Source of the DNA: Oligoflexus sp. | GTDB taxonomy: Bacteria; Bdellovibrionota_B; Oligoflexia; Oligoflexales; Oligoflexaceae | Direction: 5' to 3' | Length of the DNA stretch: 64,000 bases | NCBI GenBank assembly: GCA_014378195.1 | Contig: JACMOC010000036.1 | Span: 62,001 to 126,000, forward strand | Shown: one piece after another, positions 1 through 8,253 of the stretch | Numbering within the stretch: position 1 is the first letter of the stretch | Layout of the letters: every line of letters begins with the position of its first letter | Position numbers and translations under genes: made by a program | Notes under the pieces: model-generated | What the model was told of the DNA's origin: nothing | Seen by the model: the letters and a program-made list of their open reading frames with translations, nothing else | Databases searched by the model: none

Positions 1-47
1 TTCGGCAATAAGGCTTTCGGGACTCGTGGTCAGAAAAACTGGGGAAT

Positions 48-350
48 TCATTGCTTCGTAAACATAGAGCCTGTGCCCCAAATCGTGCGAAAAAAACGAG
101 GATGTTTTGGATCATCTTCCAGTTTTTGGCGAAGGCGGCTCATAACTGCATCGACCGACCGGCTGACAGCTTCCCATTCGGTGCCGCGAAGATGAAGCGA
201 GATTTGGTCTCTGTTTAGGGTTTCGTTGGGACGCCCTGCAAAGAGAGTAAGGAGGTCGAACTCGGTGGTTGTCATACTTACGGGTTTGCCTTTTAGAACG
301 ACAGTGCGTTGAATGATATCAATTGAGAGGTCCTGTAGTTCCTCATAGAC
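48..350 (-). pseudogene. Remnant of an OmpR/PhoB-type response regulator (DNA-binding domain only)
   Basis: The reading frame encodes a winged-helix output domain: a strand-rich start, the signature TTTEFDLL, a recognition-helix region and an ending RTIWGTGSMF that matches the family's RTVWGxGYxF hairpin. The first ATG (273-275) lies inside the domain. Reading further upstream in the same frame gives clearly homologous residues (YEELQDL, TVVLKGKPVS) and stays open to a TAA at 429-431, with no ATG, GTG or TTG and no receiver domain. The tyrosine usual in the final GYxF turn is missing. I read this as a 5'-truncated gene rather than a functional regulator. A stand-alone domain starting at the internal ATG is possible but would lack its first beta strands. 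Confidence 0.55.
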
Positions 351-711
351 AATCCATACCCACTCTACTATCGGATGAATCTTGAAAAAAGATAATAGAA
401 TCAGATGTTTGTAGCTATTTGTAACGGCTTAAACGGCGGTACAACGGAATAAACCAGGTCTGTATTAAACACCTTTGGCATGCCGATACGTTGATGTCAG
501 GGTTGAGTTGCACACGTGTTGATTCCCCCGAAATCGATAATGGATCATGGCCTACGAGCAGCCGGCCTGTTTTTATTCACCTTAGCTTAATGACGGGTGC
601 CTAAAACCCTAAACCAATACAAGGTTTTTTAACCGCAAAAGACTTATCTCTGGCCAAATAGCGGCGATCGTGTTTGATTGTGGGGACGATTCGATCGGGG
701 GGAGTAGGGCA
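351..711. other. Intergenic region upstream of the Fur-family gene
   Basis: Apart from the open tail of the regulator remnant (to 428), I see no credible gene, tRNA or strong promoter hexamers here. The 3' part must carry the promoter of the Fur-family gene. A purine-rich ribosome site (GGGGGGAG, about 697-704) lies seven bases before the ATG at 712. Confidence 0.4.
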
Positions 712-1167
712 ATGGAAAAAGTATTGGCTGGTCAAGAATGGTTCTGGGAGAAGCTTAATCACTATCTCGCAAAGTCCCAATTAAAACACAGCAAACAAAG
801 AAACTTCATCATTGAAGAATTCCTTGCGATGGACTCCCACGTCAGTGCCGAAGAACTCTACAGCCAACTCAAAAATAGGGATCACAATCCAGGGCTCGCA
901 ACTGTCTATAGAACGCTCAATCTCCTGAAGGACGCAGGATTGGTCGATCAAAAGCAGTTTTCCGACGGCAAGTCGGTATTTGAAGTCATGGCCCCCGATT
1001 CACATCATGATCATTTGATTTGTCTCAGTTGTCATAAAGTAATTGAGTTTGAGAACGAAGAGATAGAGCGGCTTCAAGAGCTGGTAGCTAAAAAACACAG
1101 TTTTAAATTAACGAAGCACTCTCTTGAGCTTTTTGGTCACTGCTCGGACTGCGTGAAAACACTCTGA
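712..1167 (+). CDS. fur: Fur-family metal-dependent transcriptional regulator
   Basis: Predicted cytoplasmic DNA-binding repressor of the ferric uptake regulator family. Residues about 20-90 form the winged helix (KHSKQRNFIIEEF, then the recognition-helix segment GLATVYRTLNLL). The C-terminal half is the metal/dimerisation domain, with the His cluster HHDHLICLSCHKVIEF and a closing HCSDC, giving two CxxC pairs as in zinc-structured Fur proteins. The frame is open back to an in-frame TTG/GTG region, but the ATG at 712 has a GGGGGGAG site at ideal distance and gives 151 residues, the usual family size. It is monocistronic and ends at a strong terminator. The metal specificity (iron, zinc or peroxide sensing) cannot be decided from sequence alone, so the symbol is by family. 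Confidence 0.88.
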   Translation: MEKVLAGQEWFWEKLNHYLAKSQLKHSKQRNFIIEEFLAMDSHVSAEELYSQLKNRDHNPGLATVYRTLNLLKDAGLVDQKQFSDGKSVFEVMAPDSHHDHLICLSCHKVIEFENEEIERLQELVAKKHSFKLTKHSLELFGHCSDCVKTL

Positions 1168-1197
1168 TTCACAGTCTCATAATTGTCTATATCGTAC

Positions 1198-1226
1198 AAA
1201 AAAGGTTCCGCTTGGGAACCTTTTTT
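1198..1226 (+). terminator. Bidirectional rho-independent terminator
   Basis: Six A, stem GGTTCC/GGAACC with a five-base loop, then six T. It lies between the convergent Fur-family gene and the SRPBCC gene, and has a T-run on both strands. Confidence 0.9.
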
Positions 1227-1244
1227 GGATTAGCAGAAAAATGT

Positions 1245-1676
1245 TTAGACTTTTTCGGATTCAGCACGTCGTTTTACGGCTTCTAAAGTCTGGGTAACAA
1301 ATCGTTCGACGTTACGGCGAATCATGGAATCCACCCGATCACTTTTGCTCTCCCATTCGATATGGCTAGAAAGAAGACAAAAACCAGGTTTATCAGGACT
1401 TTGGCGAATTCGTTTTTCGATTACCCCAACCAAATCGGCATGCCCCACGAGGTGCGAACTTACGATGCCTTTTTCATATTGAAAAGTGATTTTTTCGCGG
1501 ACATCGGCATCCGGTACGGAGACGGTCCGTAAAACGCCATTATTAAAACGCTCCAGAATCTTGGATTGCATGATGCCTTGGTTAAACTGTTCGGGATGCT
1601 CAAGCTCCGCTATCAGGCTCTTCCAAAGATGATCAAAATCGGCTTTGACCTCGCACTGAAAATCGATCGTTGCCAT
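1245..1676 (-). CDS. SRPBCC-superfamily protein (AtaL/DUF1857-like)
   Basis: A 143-residue soluble protein without signal peptide. The pattern (an initial strand with an FDHLWKSL helix, alternating strands around VLRTVSVPDADVREKITFQYE, and a long C-terminal helix ending in basic residues) fits the helix-grip START/SRPBCC fold. It resembles the AtaL-like group that treats such proteins as small-ligand or ketone-type binding proteins. It is the second gene of a two-gene unit, 22 bases after the DegT aminotransferase, with an AAGGGG ribosome site. No catalytic residues can be assigned. The family call rests on overall pattern, so a different helix-grip subfamily is possible. Confidence 0.5.
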   Translation of the reverse strand: MATIDFQCEVKADFDHLWKSLIAELEHPEQFNQGIMQSKILERFNNGVLRTVSVPDADVREKITFQYEKGIVSSHLVGHADLVGVIEKRIRQSPDKPGFCLLSSHIEWESKSDRVDSMIRRNVERFVTQTLEAVKRRAESEKV

Positions 1677-1698
1677 GTTGCTGTTCCCCTTCTGTTGG

Positions 1699-2823
1699 TT
1701 ATTGATCGACTTTAAACGCCTTCAGCAGTGATTCGGCCGAAGACTTGCACTCTTCCATTGTGATTCCAGCAAAAAGCGGCAAGTTGATCACCATCCGGCT
1801 GAAACGTTTGCTATGTTCGAGGTCTGAAGTCTTGAGGGCGTTTCTTGCAGGAGGCTGTTCGTCAAGAGTCTGCGGATATGTACGTGCGCTTCCAATACCG
1901 TCGTCCCGCAAACTTGCCGAGAGTTCGTCACCTGTGCGTCGTTTGCTTTCGATAACACAGAGGTAACCATTGCTCTGCACGTTTTTGGGCGCTTTATACA
2001 CAATACAATCGCTCGTGTGTTTGGCAAAAAAGCCTTGATAATACTCTTCGGCTTTCAAGCGAGAATCGATCATACCATCAATCTGGTCAATCATTCGATT
2101 GAGAAACCGAGCCTGGAGTCCGCTCAACCTGGAATTCCAGCCAACGTAATCGTAAGTATAGTGACCTGCGCGTCCATGGTTGCAGAGTGCGCGGATTTTT
2201 TCAGCGAGTTTTGGGTCCGGGGTCATGATTGCTCCGGCGTCCCCAGCCGCGCCTAAAACTTTGGCGGGATAAAAGGAAATAGTCGAGATCTCGGCATCGG
2301 CATATATCGAGCGGTTGTTTTTGCGCACGCCAAACGCCTGTGCACCATCTTCAAGAAGGCGAATGTCGTGTTTTTTACAGTACGCACGATACTGCTCGAG
2401 GTTTTCGCTTGTCCAGCCAAAGAGGTGAACAAGGATTGCGGCATCAAAGTGGAATTTTTCGTGACCGCGGACGAATTCTTCAAAATCCATCTGAAGGTCG
2501 CGCGGACTGATATCGACGAGAACGGGCGTAGCTCCCACCTGCACGATCGCTTCATAGGGAGCCCAGAAAGTCATATTGGGGACCGCGACTTTCGCGCCAG
2601 CACCGATCCCGAGGGCCTGAAGGCCTATAACAAGCGCATCGGTACCATTGGCACAGGCAACCACGTGGGTTGTCTCAAGATAAGCTTCCAATTTTTTTTC
2701 GAGGTTTTGTACGCCGGGACCCCCGACGAATTCGCAGTTGTCGAGACAATCGGTCCAATCTGCCAGAACCTGTTCACGGATCGGAGTGACGATCCGTTTC
2801 AGGTCGATAAAGGGAACGCGCAT
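1699..2823 (-). CDS. DegT/DnrJ/EryC1-family PLP-dependent sugar aminotransferase
   Basis: A 374-residue enzyme of the family that transaminates nucleotide-linked keto-sugars, usually for surface polysaccharide or glycoconjugate sugars. Visible marks are the N-terminal VPFIDLKR, the cofactor-ring segment ANGTDAL, the EDGAQAFG motif holding the PLP-contacting Asp, and SFYPAKVLGAAGDAG with the Schiff-base Lys. The C-terminal half carries the usual NSRLSGLQA motif. The start at 2823 has AAAGGA six bases upstream. It is followed after 22 bases by an SRPBCC protein in the same direction. There is no sugar-nucleotide pathway next to it, so the substrate is unknown. The isolated position outside a polysaccharide cluster is unusual. 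Confidence 0.85.
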   Translation of the reverse strand: MRVPFIDLKRIVTPIREQVLADWTDCLDNCEFVGGPGVQNLEKKLEAYLETTHVVACANGTDALVIGLQALGIGAGAKVAVPNMTFWAPYEAIVQVGATPVLVDISPRDLQMDFEEFVRGHEKFHFDAAILVHLFGWTSENLEQYRAYCKKHDIRLLEDGAQAFGVRKNNRSIYADAEISTISFYPAKVLGAAGDAGAIMTPDPKLAEKIRALCNHGRAGHYTYDYVGWNSRLSGLQARFLNRMIDQIDGMIDSRLKAEEYYQGFFAKHTSDCIVYKAPKNVQSNGYLCVIESKRRTGDELSASLRDDGIGSARTYPQTLDEQPPARNALKTSDLEHSKRFSRMVINLPLFAGITMEECKSSAESLLKAFKVDQ

Positions 2824-2903
2824 ACAAATCCTTTAGCTGTGTAATAAGAGCATGCTTTAGCCACACTGCCCATTCATAATTAACAGTTTAAAGGGGAGAG
2901 TAA

Positions 2904-2950
2904 AATAAAAAAAGCAGCCAGCTTTCCCTGGCGGGAACGCTGGTGCTGCT
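2904..2950 (-). terminator. Terminator of the VWA lipoprotein gene
   Basis: On the minus strand a long imperfect stem (AGCAGCACCAGC pairing with GCTGGCTGCT) is followed by seven T. It lies just past the stop of the gene ending at 3010. Confidence 0.75.
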
Positions 2951-3009
2951 TAGTAAGAGTCTAACACTGAGGGGTTCGCGGCTCATCAGTGGTCAGCTTG
3001 GGATTTTCT

Positions 3010-5130
3010 CTAGATCACGTTGGGATGCATGATGACTTTCACTTCCGTATCAGGCGGTAGGTTCTTTTTCAGGATCACTAGCTCTTCGCCGAGAATTGTG
3101 AAAGCAGTAGACTCGACGCCGGCTATGAACACGCGGTAGGTTCGAGGCCCCGAGAAAGGAACTGCGATATCAAACGTGTTGGTATAGTCATCAGCGTACT
3201 GATAGGTGACATCGATCTTAGGAAAGTTTTCACCCGCACATTGGAAGCTGATTTTTCCTTCCGTGACAGTTACGTTCTGCGCACAGATTTTATTGTCGTC
3301 TCCAACCGCAATTTTCAAAGTATCGGGGAAGGGAAGTGCTGGAGCCTGAAGGACAAAGGTTTTGTCTTTAAAATCATGCAGAAGGTTATAACGAGCTTCC
3401 ACTTTCCGGCCATCCCTTACATCAGCTGGATCGAACGTAAGAGTCCCGCGACCGAGCGTTGTGTTCAAGCTTGCGCCGGTTAGTGAATCGACGACGACGT
3501 AACTCTCGATTTCTTCATTAAGGACACCTATGACGGGATATTCAACGTGCCGGTCGCCAGGCAATTCGTAAGTGAGGAACACAGCTTGACCGTCGCGCGG
3601 CGCATCTGCCAGCGTGATTTTTTTCTGAATTTTGTCGACTGTAAACGCTGTTGTTTTTACGCCGTTCACTGAGACCTCGAGCGTATCGAGATAGTAAGTT
3701 TGGAGGTAGCCGAAGATCTTCGGCAATGCCGCGTTATCACGATAGCGGACTTTGACGATCGCCGATTCGGGTGGTAGATCACGGAGCTCGACTTTGCCGG
3801 TCATGACGTTAAAAGAGTAGTCTTTTGGAATGAGCGCGGTACCGTTGACAAAAACCTCTATCGTCAAGGTATCAAAAGGATGCTGGGGCGTGAAACTTTT
3901 CACCATCGGGACCGGATCGTGTTTATAATTGACGACTAAGGTACCGCTTCGAACAGTTAGAGGATCGTAGACGCTCAGTATCTTTCCATTAACGTTGAAT
4001 GAATTTATTTTCATGCCATCAACTTTGATGTCCAGTGAGCTGAGTTCAGCTGGAAATGCCAATTCGAAGGCTACATTTATTTTGGTGCCGATGTCCTGAG
4101 ATATCTGGTCGAGTACGGTAGAGTAATTCGACCGGCAGATATCTCCGTAACGCCCGCCTGTATCCGCTACCAGGCGATAATACTCGGTAGGGTTCGGAGG
4201 TGTCTCATAACCACCTGAATTTTCGCAATCGTGATTGGGATCGGTCGGGTCACTGGCCCGCGCAGAGGGCGGTTCTTGCGTCAGGAGCATCGCGTTAACA
4301 GTAACAGTTTTGCCGACGCGATCATAGAAATAGTCAGCTTTTTCATATGCCATTCCTGGGCAGCCTTCGTTCGGTGCACTCCCGCAGTTTTTTTCGTCGG
4401 TGAGCAGTAACACAGCCCGTTGAGAGTCCGGACGTAACCATGATATATTACCTGAGTCACAACCGGTTTCCTGCATTGCTTGAGTCATCATGTAGATGCC
4501 TCGTTCGATGGGATTGCCGGTTTCACCAACCCTGATCATCTGTTGAAAATCTGCGTCCGCGGCCACAGAGTCATTGTCGAAGTCTTTGCGCGTCAGGTAG
4601 GGTCGACCTGCCGAGGTTTTGCGCAGGCACGGACTCGAACTGGTGACCACTGCGATTCGCCAGTTGGTGTTGGAGATGTGTCGGAGGATGTCAGGCAGTG
4701 TTTTCGAAAGGCGACCTTGGTAGGGCGCCATCGATGAGGAGTTATCGATGACCAGGAGCAGATCGAAGATACCGGCTTCGGCAACTGAAAAACTTTGGGT
4801 CGCATTGATACCCTTGTTGCCTTGAGTGAAGGTATCGTTAAATATGGTCCGCTCGATCTGTATGGTCTTCTCTTGCTGACGCGGATTTTGTTCCAGCGCA
4901 AACGCTTGGGTCAGGTTGTTAAATCCTGAGTCGAGACGGAGTGAAACAGTTTTTGTTTTGCCCGAGTTGAACGTTTTGGTGATATCAGCCTTGGCATCAA
5001 GCGCCGGGGCTGTCGTATCAACGATTTTTTTATCGAGCGCCGCGAAAGGAACCGATTGCCCGCACGCCCACAAGATGCTGCTCGTCAGCACAACACTACC
5101 AAGTCCAGGAAAAGAAAGTTTGCGAACCAT
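3010..5130 (-). CDS. Large VWA-domain lipoprotein with repeated beta modules
   Basis: About 706 residues. The N-terminus has a lipoprotein signal ending in the lipobox LWAC. The frame runs on upstream to 5178, but an AGAGG site fits the ATG at 5130. Residues about 120-340 form a von Willebrand A domain with the MIDAS start LLLVIDNSSSM (DxSxS) and a later LLLTDEKNCG strand. Cys residues around it (CDSG, NEGC, DICR) suggest disulfides. The C-terminal half contains at least four related modules of roughly 70 residues, each with a short phrase of the type LPPES-VKVRYRDN, APRDGQAVFLTYEL or LPPDTEVKVIM. These look like Ig-like or beta-sandwich repeats. It probably sits on the cell surface or in the periplasm and may bind ligands or adhere. 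Function is not known. It is monocistronic, divergent from the pseudo-receiver/TPR gene. Confidence 0.75.
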   Translation of the reverse strand: MVRKLSFPGLGSVVLTSSILWACGQSVPFAALDKKIVDTTAPALDAKADITKTFNSGKTKTVSLRLDSGFNNLTQAFALEQNPRQQEKTIQIERTIFNDTFTQGNKGINATQSFSVAEAGIFDLLLVIDNSSSMAPYQGRLSKTLPDILRHISNTNWRIAVVTSSSPCLRKTSAGRPYLTRKDFDNDSVAADADFQQMIRVGETGNPIERGIYMMTQAMQETGCDSGNISWLRPDSQRAVLLLTDEKNCGSAPNEGCPGMAYEKADYFYDRVGKTVTVNAMLLTQEPPSARASDPTDPNHDCENSGGYETPPNPTEYYRLVADTGGRYGDICRSNYSTVLDQISQDIGTKINVAFELAFPAELSSLDIKVDGMKINSFNVNGKILSVYDPLTVRSGTLVVNYKHDPVPMVKSFTPQHPFDTLTIEVFVNGTALIPKDYSFNVMTGKVELRDLPPESAIVKVRYRDNAALPKIFGYLQTYYLDTLEVSVNGVKTTAFTVDKIQKKITLADAPRDGQAVFLTYELPGDRHVEYPVIGVLNEEIESYVVVDSLTGASLNTTLGRGTLTFDPADVRDGRKVEARYNLLHDFKDKTFVLQAPALPFPDTLKIAVGDDNKICAQNVTVTEGKISFQCAGENFPKIDVTYQYADDYTNTFDIAVPFSGPRTYRVFIAGVESTAFTILGEELVILKKNLPPDTEVKVIMHPNVI

Positions 5131-5415
5131 ACAGATACCTCTAAGATGGAACGGAGGGTCAATGCCCAACGCTAACATCTGAGTTTTCGGCGACCCAAAA
5201 GCACTTTCTGACCTTTACCTGAGGCGTCTTAAATAAGAGCTTTTTTGCCTCTGTAACCGTCTGAATCGACAGGCGTATCTCTCTTCCGAAATTAAAACTA
5301 AAGATTTTGCAAAGAATCTTAAAAAACGTTTTTGAGAACAAGATCTTGAGCTTTCCGCATTTCCCTGTGGGAGTGTTTGGAAACACAGGCAAAAACCCCA
5401 GGTGGAGCGCGTGAA

Positions 5416-7509
5416 TTGAACGCCATTAAAAGTGCATTTATCCTCGATAAAAAAATAGGCATCCTCATCGTTGAGCCTACGATGTCGATTGCCGGTACTG
5501 TAAGACGTGTTTTGCTAGAAAACGGCTATTCAAATATCTTTATCGCGCATTCGGTATTGGATGCCTTCAATACGATCGGTAATAATGCGGTCGGGTGGAT
5601 GATCACCGCGCCGCTCAAAGATGAACGACTCACCGCCTGGCATTGCCTGCGGCTTCCGCTCGAGGTGTCCCTTTATAGTCAAATCATGGTGTCGGTCCTG
5701 ACAAACGATGAAGAAGAGACTTCGTTTGAGGACTATTATGCCCTGGGAGCCCTTTCGATCCATACGCGGCAACTGACTTACAACAGTTTTCAGGACGAGA
5801 TTGGCGAGCTTTTTTCGAGACTGCAAAAAAATGAATTGGTTGCCGATGCCATCGCTGTGGACGTTCGCAAAAGATTTGAAGCGAACAAATCCTGGGACAA
5901 GCTTGAACGGTTTGAAGAGCGACTCACCACACTTCTCAGTCATAACCCAGCGCAGAAACTCCATTTAATCGAGGCCCGCTTCAAGAATAGTTCGAAACTC
6001 GAAGCTATGATCGAAATCAAACAGTTGGTCACAGATCACCCCGAAACACTCGCTGATGCGAAAGCACTAAGCCAAAAATATTTGGGTACTGCTGACATCC
6101 AGACCTTTCGGGGTCAGGTCGCAATCTTAACGGCTCTGATCCTGGACCCTGATGCTTCGCAGCAGCAGTTTCTCCGTACGACCTTAACAGAAATGGGCGT
6201 TGAAATCATCGTCTGCTGCACGACGCTTGAAGCTGCCTGCGAGTCGCTGCATGCCGGTCCGGTTTTTGATGTGGTTTTTACTGAGTGGAAGCTCGCCAAT
6301 AAAGTTGAAGGGCATGCTTTCATCCAGCATGTTCGGCAACATGGTCATGAGGCCCAGCCTGTGATTATTCATTCCAGTCTGGTCAAACCCGAAGACATGC
6401 CTCTTATAGACGATCTCAAGGGTGTCTTTATCATCACCAAGCCGAGTCCCAAAAAACAGTTTAAGCAGGCGCTCACAGAAGTGCTGGAACGCTGGGCCTT
6501 TCCACAGGAAGGAACCGATATTGAAAACAAAATCGTCAATGCCTTATCCGCCGGCAACAGGAGCCAGGCACTCAGTCTCAATAAAGGCTTTCAGCTCCAC
6601 AAAAAGATTGAGGGTCAAAGAAAAGAATACATTCGAGGCATGATTGCGTTTTCCGAGGGTAACTATCAGGAAGCGAAAAGCATCATTTTACAATCGGCAA
6701 AACTCGGCGTGCCAAGTTACAGGGAAATTTCGCTCCTCGGCAAAATCCTGCTCCGGCTCGGTGACCATGCGTCAGCCCTTAAATTCCTAGATCAGGCCAA
6801 TACTATGGTGCCCGGTAATATCGAGCGACTTTGCAATCTTGCGGATGTGTCTGCCGAGGTCGGCAAACCTGAGCGGGCCCTTCAGATAGCGACAGAAGCC
6901 AGGAAGATCGGAGGCGATATCGGTATGGTCCAAAGCGTGTTCGCGAAACACGCTGTTGCAAATGGAATGGTCGAAGAGGTGGCAGACCTTCTAGAAACCG
7001 AGTCCACCGCGCGCGACATGATCGGGTATATGAATAATCTCGGCATTGCGCATGCAGCGGCTCAAAAGTGGGCCGAAAGCGAAGTCGCCTATCGCAATGC
7101 AATGGCCGCGATGAATGGTCGCCATCCGCATTTGGTTGCGCTCGTCTCTTATAACTTCGGTTTGAGTATGGCGAGGCAGAATCGATTGCCTGACGCTCTC
7201 GCACTCCTTAGGGATGCCGAAATACACGGTGAGGCCCCCATAAAACGGAAAGCTGCCGATCTTAGGGATAGGGTGGAAAAATCGATTGCTCAGAAGGTGC
7301 CGCTGGTTTTGAAGGAAGTACATCGCGAGATCTCGGCGATACAAACGCCTGAGGCTATGTCGAAACTTGAGCAGTTTGAAGAACGGGCTAAACCGGATTT
7401 TCATGGCCTTTTTCGCATTTTAAATTCTGACGGCCGTACGCCGGGCCTGGATTTAACCAGCGAATTGCCGAAAAGCGTGCTTCGTAAAGACGAAAACACA
7501 ATAGTCTGA
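5416..7509 (+). CDS. Protein with two degenerate receiver domains and a TPR region
   Basis: About 697 residues, cytoplasmic. Residues about 15-135 and 240-370 are both receiver-like (strand phrases IGILIVEPTMS and LTALILDPDASQQ; later FIITKPSPKKQF with the conserved Lys-Pro pair). The phospho-acceptor position is not an Asp in either copy as I read them (ITAPLKDERL and VFTEWKLANK), and the acidic pair is reduced. Residues about 375-640 hold TPR-like helical repeats. It is therefore likely a phosphorylation-independent scaffold or adaptor. The frame is open to a TTG at 5377, but an AGGTGGAG site eight bases before the TTG at 5416 favours that start. Divergent from the VWA lipoprotein; no kinase neighbour. 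Confidence 0.65.
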   Translation: MNAIKSAFILDKKIGILIVEPTMSIAGTVRRVLLENGYSNIFIAHSVLDAFNTIGNNAVGWMITAPLKDERLTAWHCLRLPLEVSLYSQIMVSVLTNDEEETSFEDYYALGALSIHTRQLTYNSFQDEIGELFSRLQKNELVADAIAVDVRKRFEANKSWDKLERFEERLTTLLSHNPAQKLHLIEARFKNSSKLEAMIEIKQLVTDHPETLADAKALSQKYLGTADIQTFRGQVAILTALILDPDASQQQFLRTTLTEMGVEIIVCCTTLEAACESLHAGPVFDVVFTEWKLANKVEGHAFIQHVRQHGHEAQPVIIHSSLVKPEDMPLIDDLKGVFIITKPSPKKQFKQALTEVLERWAFPQEGTDIENKIVNALSAGNRSQALSLNKGFQLHKKIEGQRKEYIRGMIAFSEGNYQEAKSIILQSAKLGVPSYREISLLGKILLRLGDHASALKFLDQANTMVPGNIERLCNLADVSAEVGKPERALQIATEARKIGGDIGMVQSVFAKHAVANGMVEEVADLLETESTARDMIGYMNNLGIAHAAAQKWAESEVAYRNAMAAMNGRHPHLVALVSYNFGLSMARQNRLPDALALLRDAEIHGEAPIKRKAADLRDRVEKSIAQKVPLVLKEVHREISAIQTPEAMSKLEQFEERAKPDFHGLFRILNSDGRTPGLDLTSELPKSVLRKDENTIV

Positions 7510-7525
7510 CGCAAGTTGAGATAGG

Positions 7526-7990
7526 TCAGTCTTTTTTCTTGGCGACATTGAGTTTGCGGTATTGGACAACACCCGCTTCAAATTTGAAGAAGTGGAGTGA
7601 CACGTTGACCGGATCTACCGTACAGGAATAGAGCGTAAGATCGGCTGCTTTGTTGATTAAGTAGTCGGCGAGTGGCGAAAGCGTACTTGGATCGAGGAGC
7701 GCTCTGAGATCGTCATTAATAATGCAAACGAAGGGCGCCGGCGCTTCATCCGTGCATTTTTGAGCCCCAAGATCGTAGAAATGAGTTGTGGCTTCGCAGG
7801 CTAGGAGCTGCCTACGGAGTGACGGAGGCAGCGTCGTCAGGCGCGCGTCACTCGTCGAGTCGTACGTTGTGGGCGCCGAATTTCCTGACGAGGGGGCACC
7901 AGCCGTTTGCGCGTCAGGAATCTTAGGTCCGTTGCCGCTCCCGCAGGAGATGCTTAACGCTAAAAACGCTACTATTAAGACAAGCCGCAT
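7526..7990 (-). CDS. Small lipoprotein of unknown function
   Basis: 154 residues with an N-terminal hydrophobic stretch and a lipobox LSISC, so probably anchored to a membrane after cleavage. The mature part has a Ser/Thr/Pro-rich linker, then a compact domain with four Cys that may pair. The frame extends to a GTG at 8005, but that codon overlaps a GGTGGAGG ribosome site which fits the ATG at 7990. The gene is convergent with the pseudo-receiver/TPR gene, separated by only 16 bases. I recognise no family. Confidence 0.65.
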   Translation of the reverse strand: MRLVLIVAFLALSISCGSGNGPKIPDAQTAGAPSSGNSAPTTYDSTSDARLTTLPPSLRRQLLACEATTHFYDLGAQKCTDEAPAPFVCIINDDLRALLDPSTLSPLADYLINKAADLTLYSCTVDPVNVSLHFFKFEAGVVQYRKLNVAKKKD

Positions 7991-8253
7991 TCTGCGATCC
8001 TCCACCCTGTGGTCTTCGGTTAGGCGTTCGCCAAACTTGATAGTTATTTAAATAACCACTCGAACATATTGCCTTTTTTCGTTGTATAATGGCACCTAAA
8101 TTGATGTCGTTGCGATTGTGACCGGGCGTATCAAAGTGATTCACGTGGGTCTCATCATCATCACGGTGTTGCTCCCTTTGGGTGCGAGCTCCTCGCGAAT
8201 TGAAGGTTTTTCACTTTTGTGCGATCCTCAGCTCACTTGCTGGAAGGTATCAT

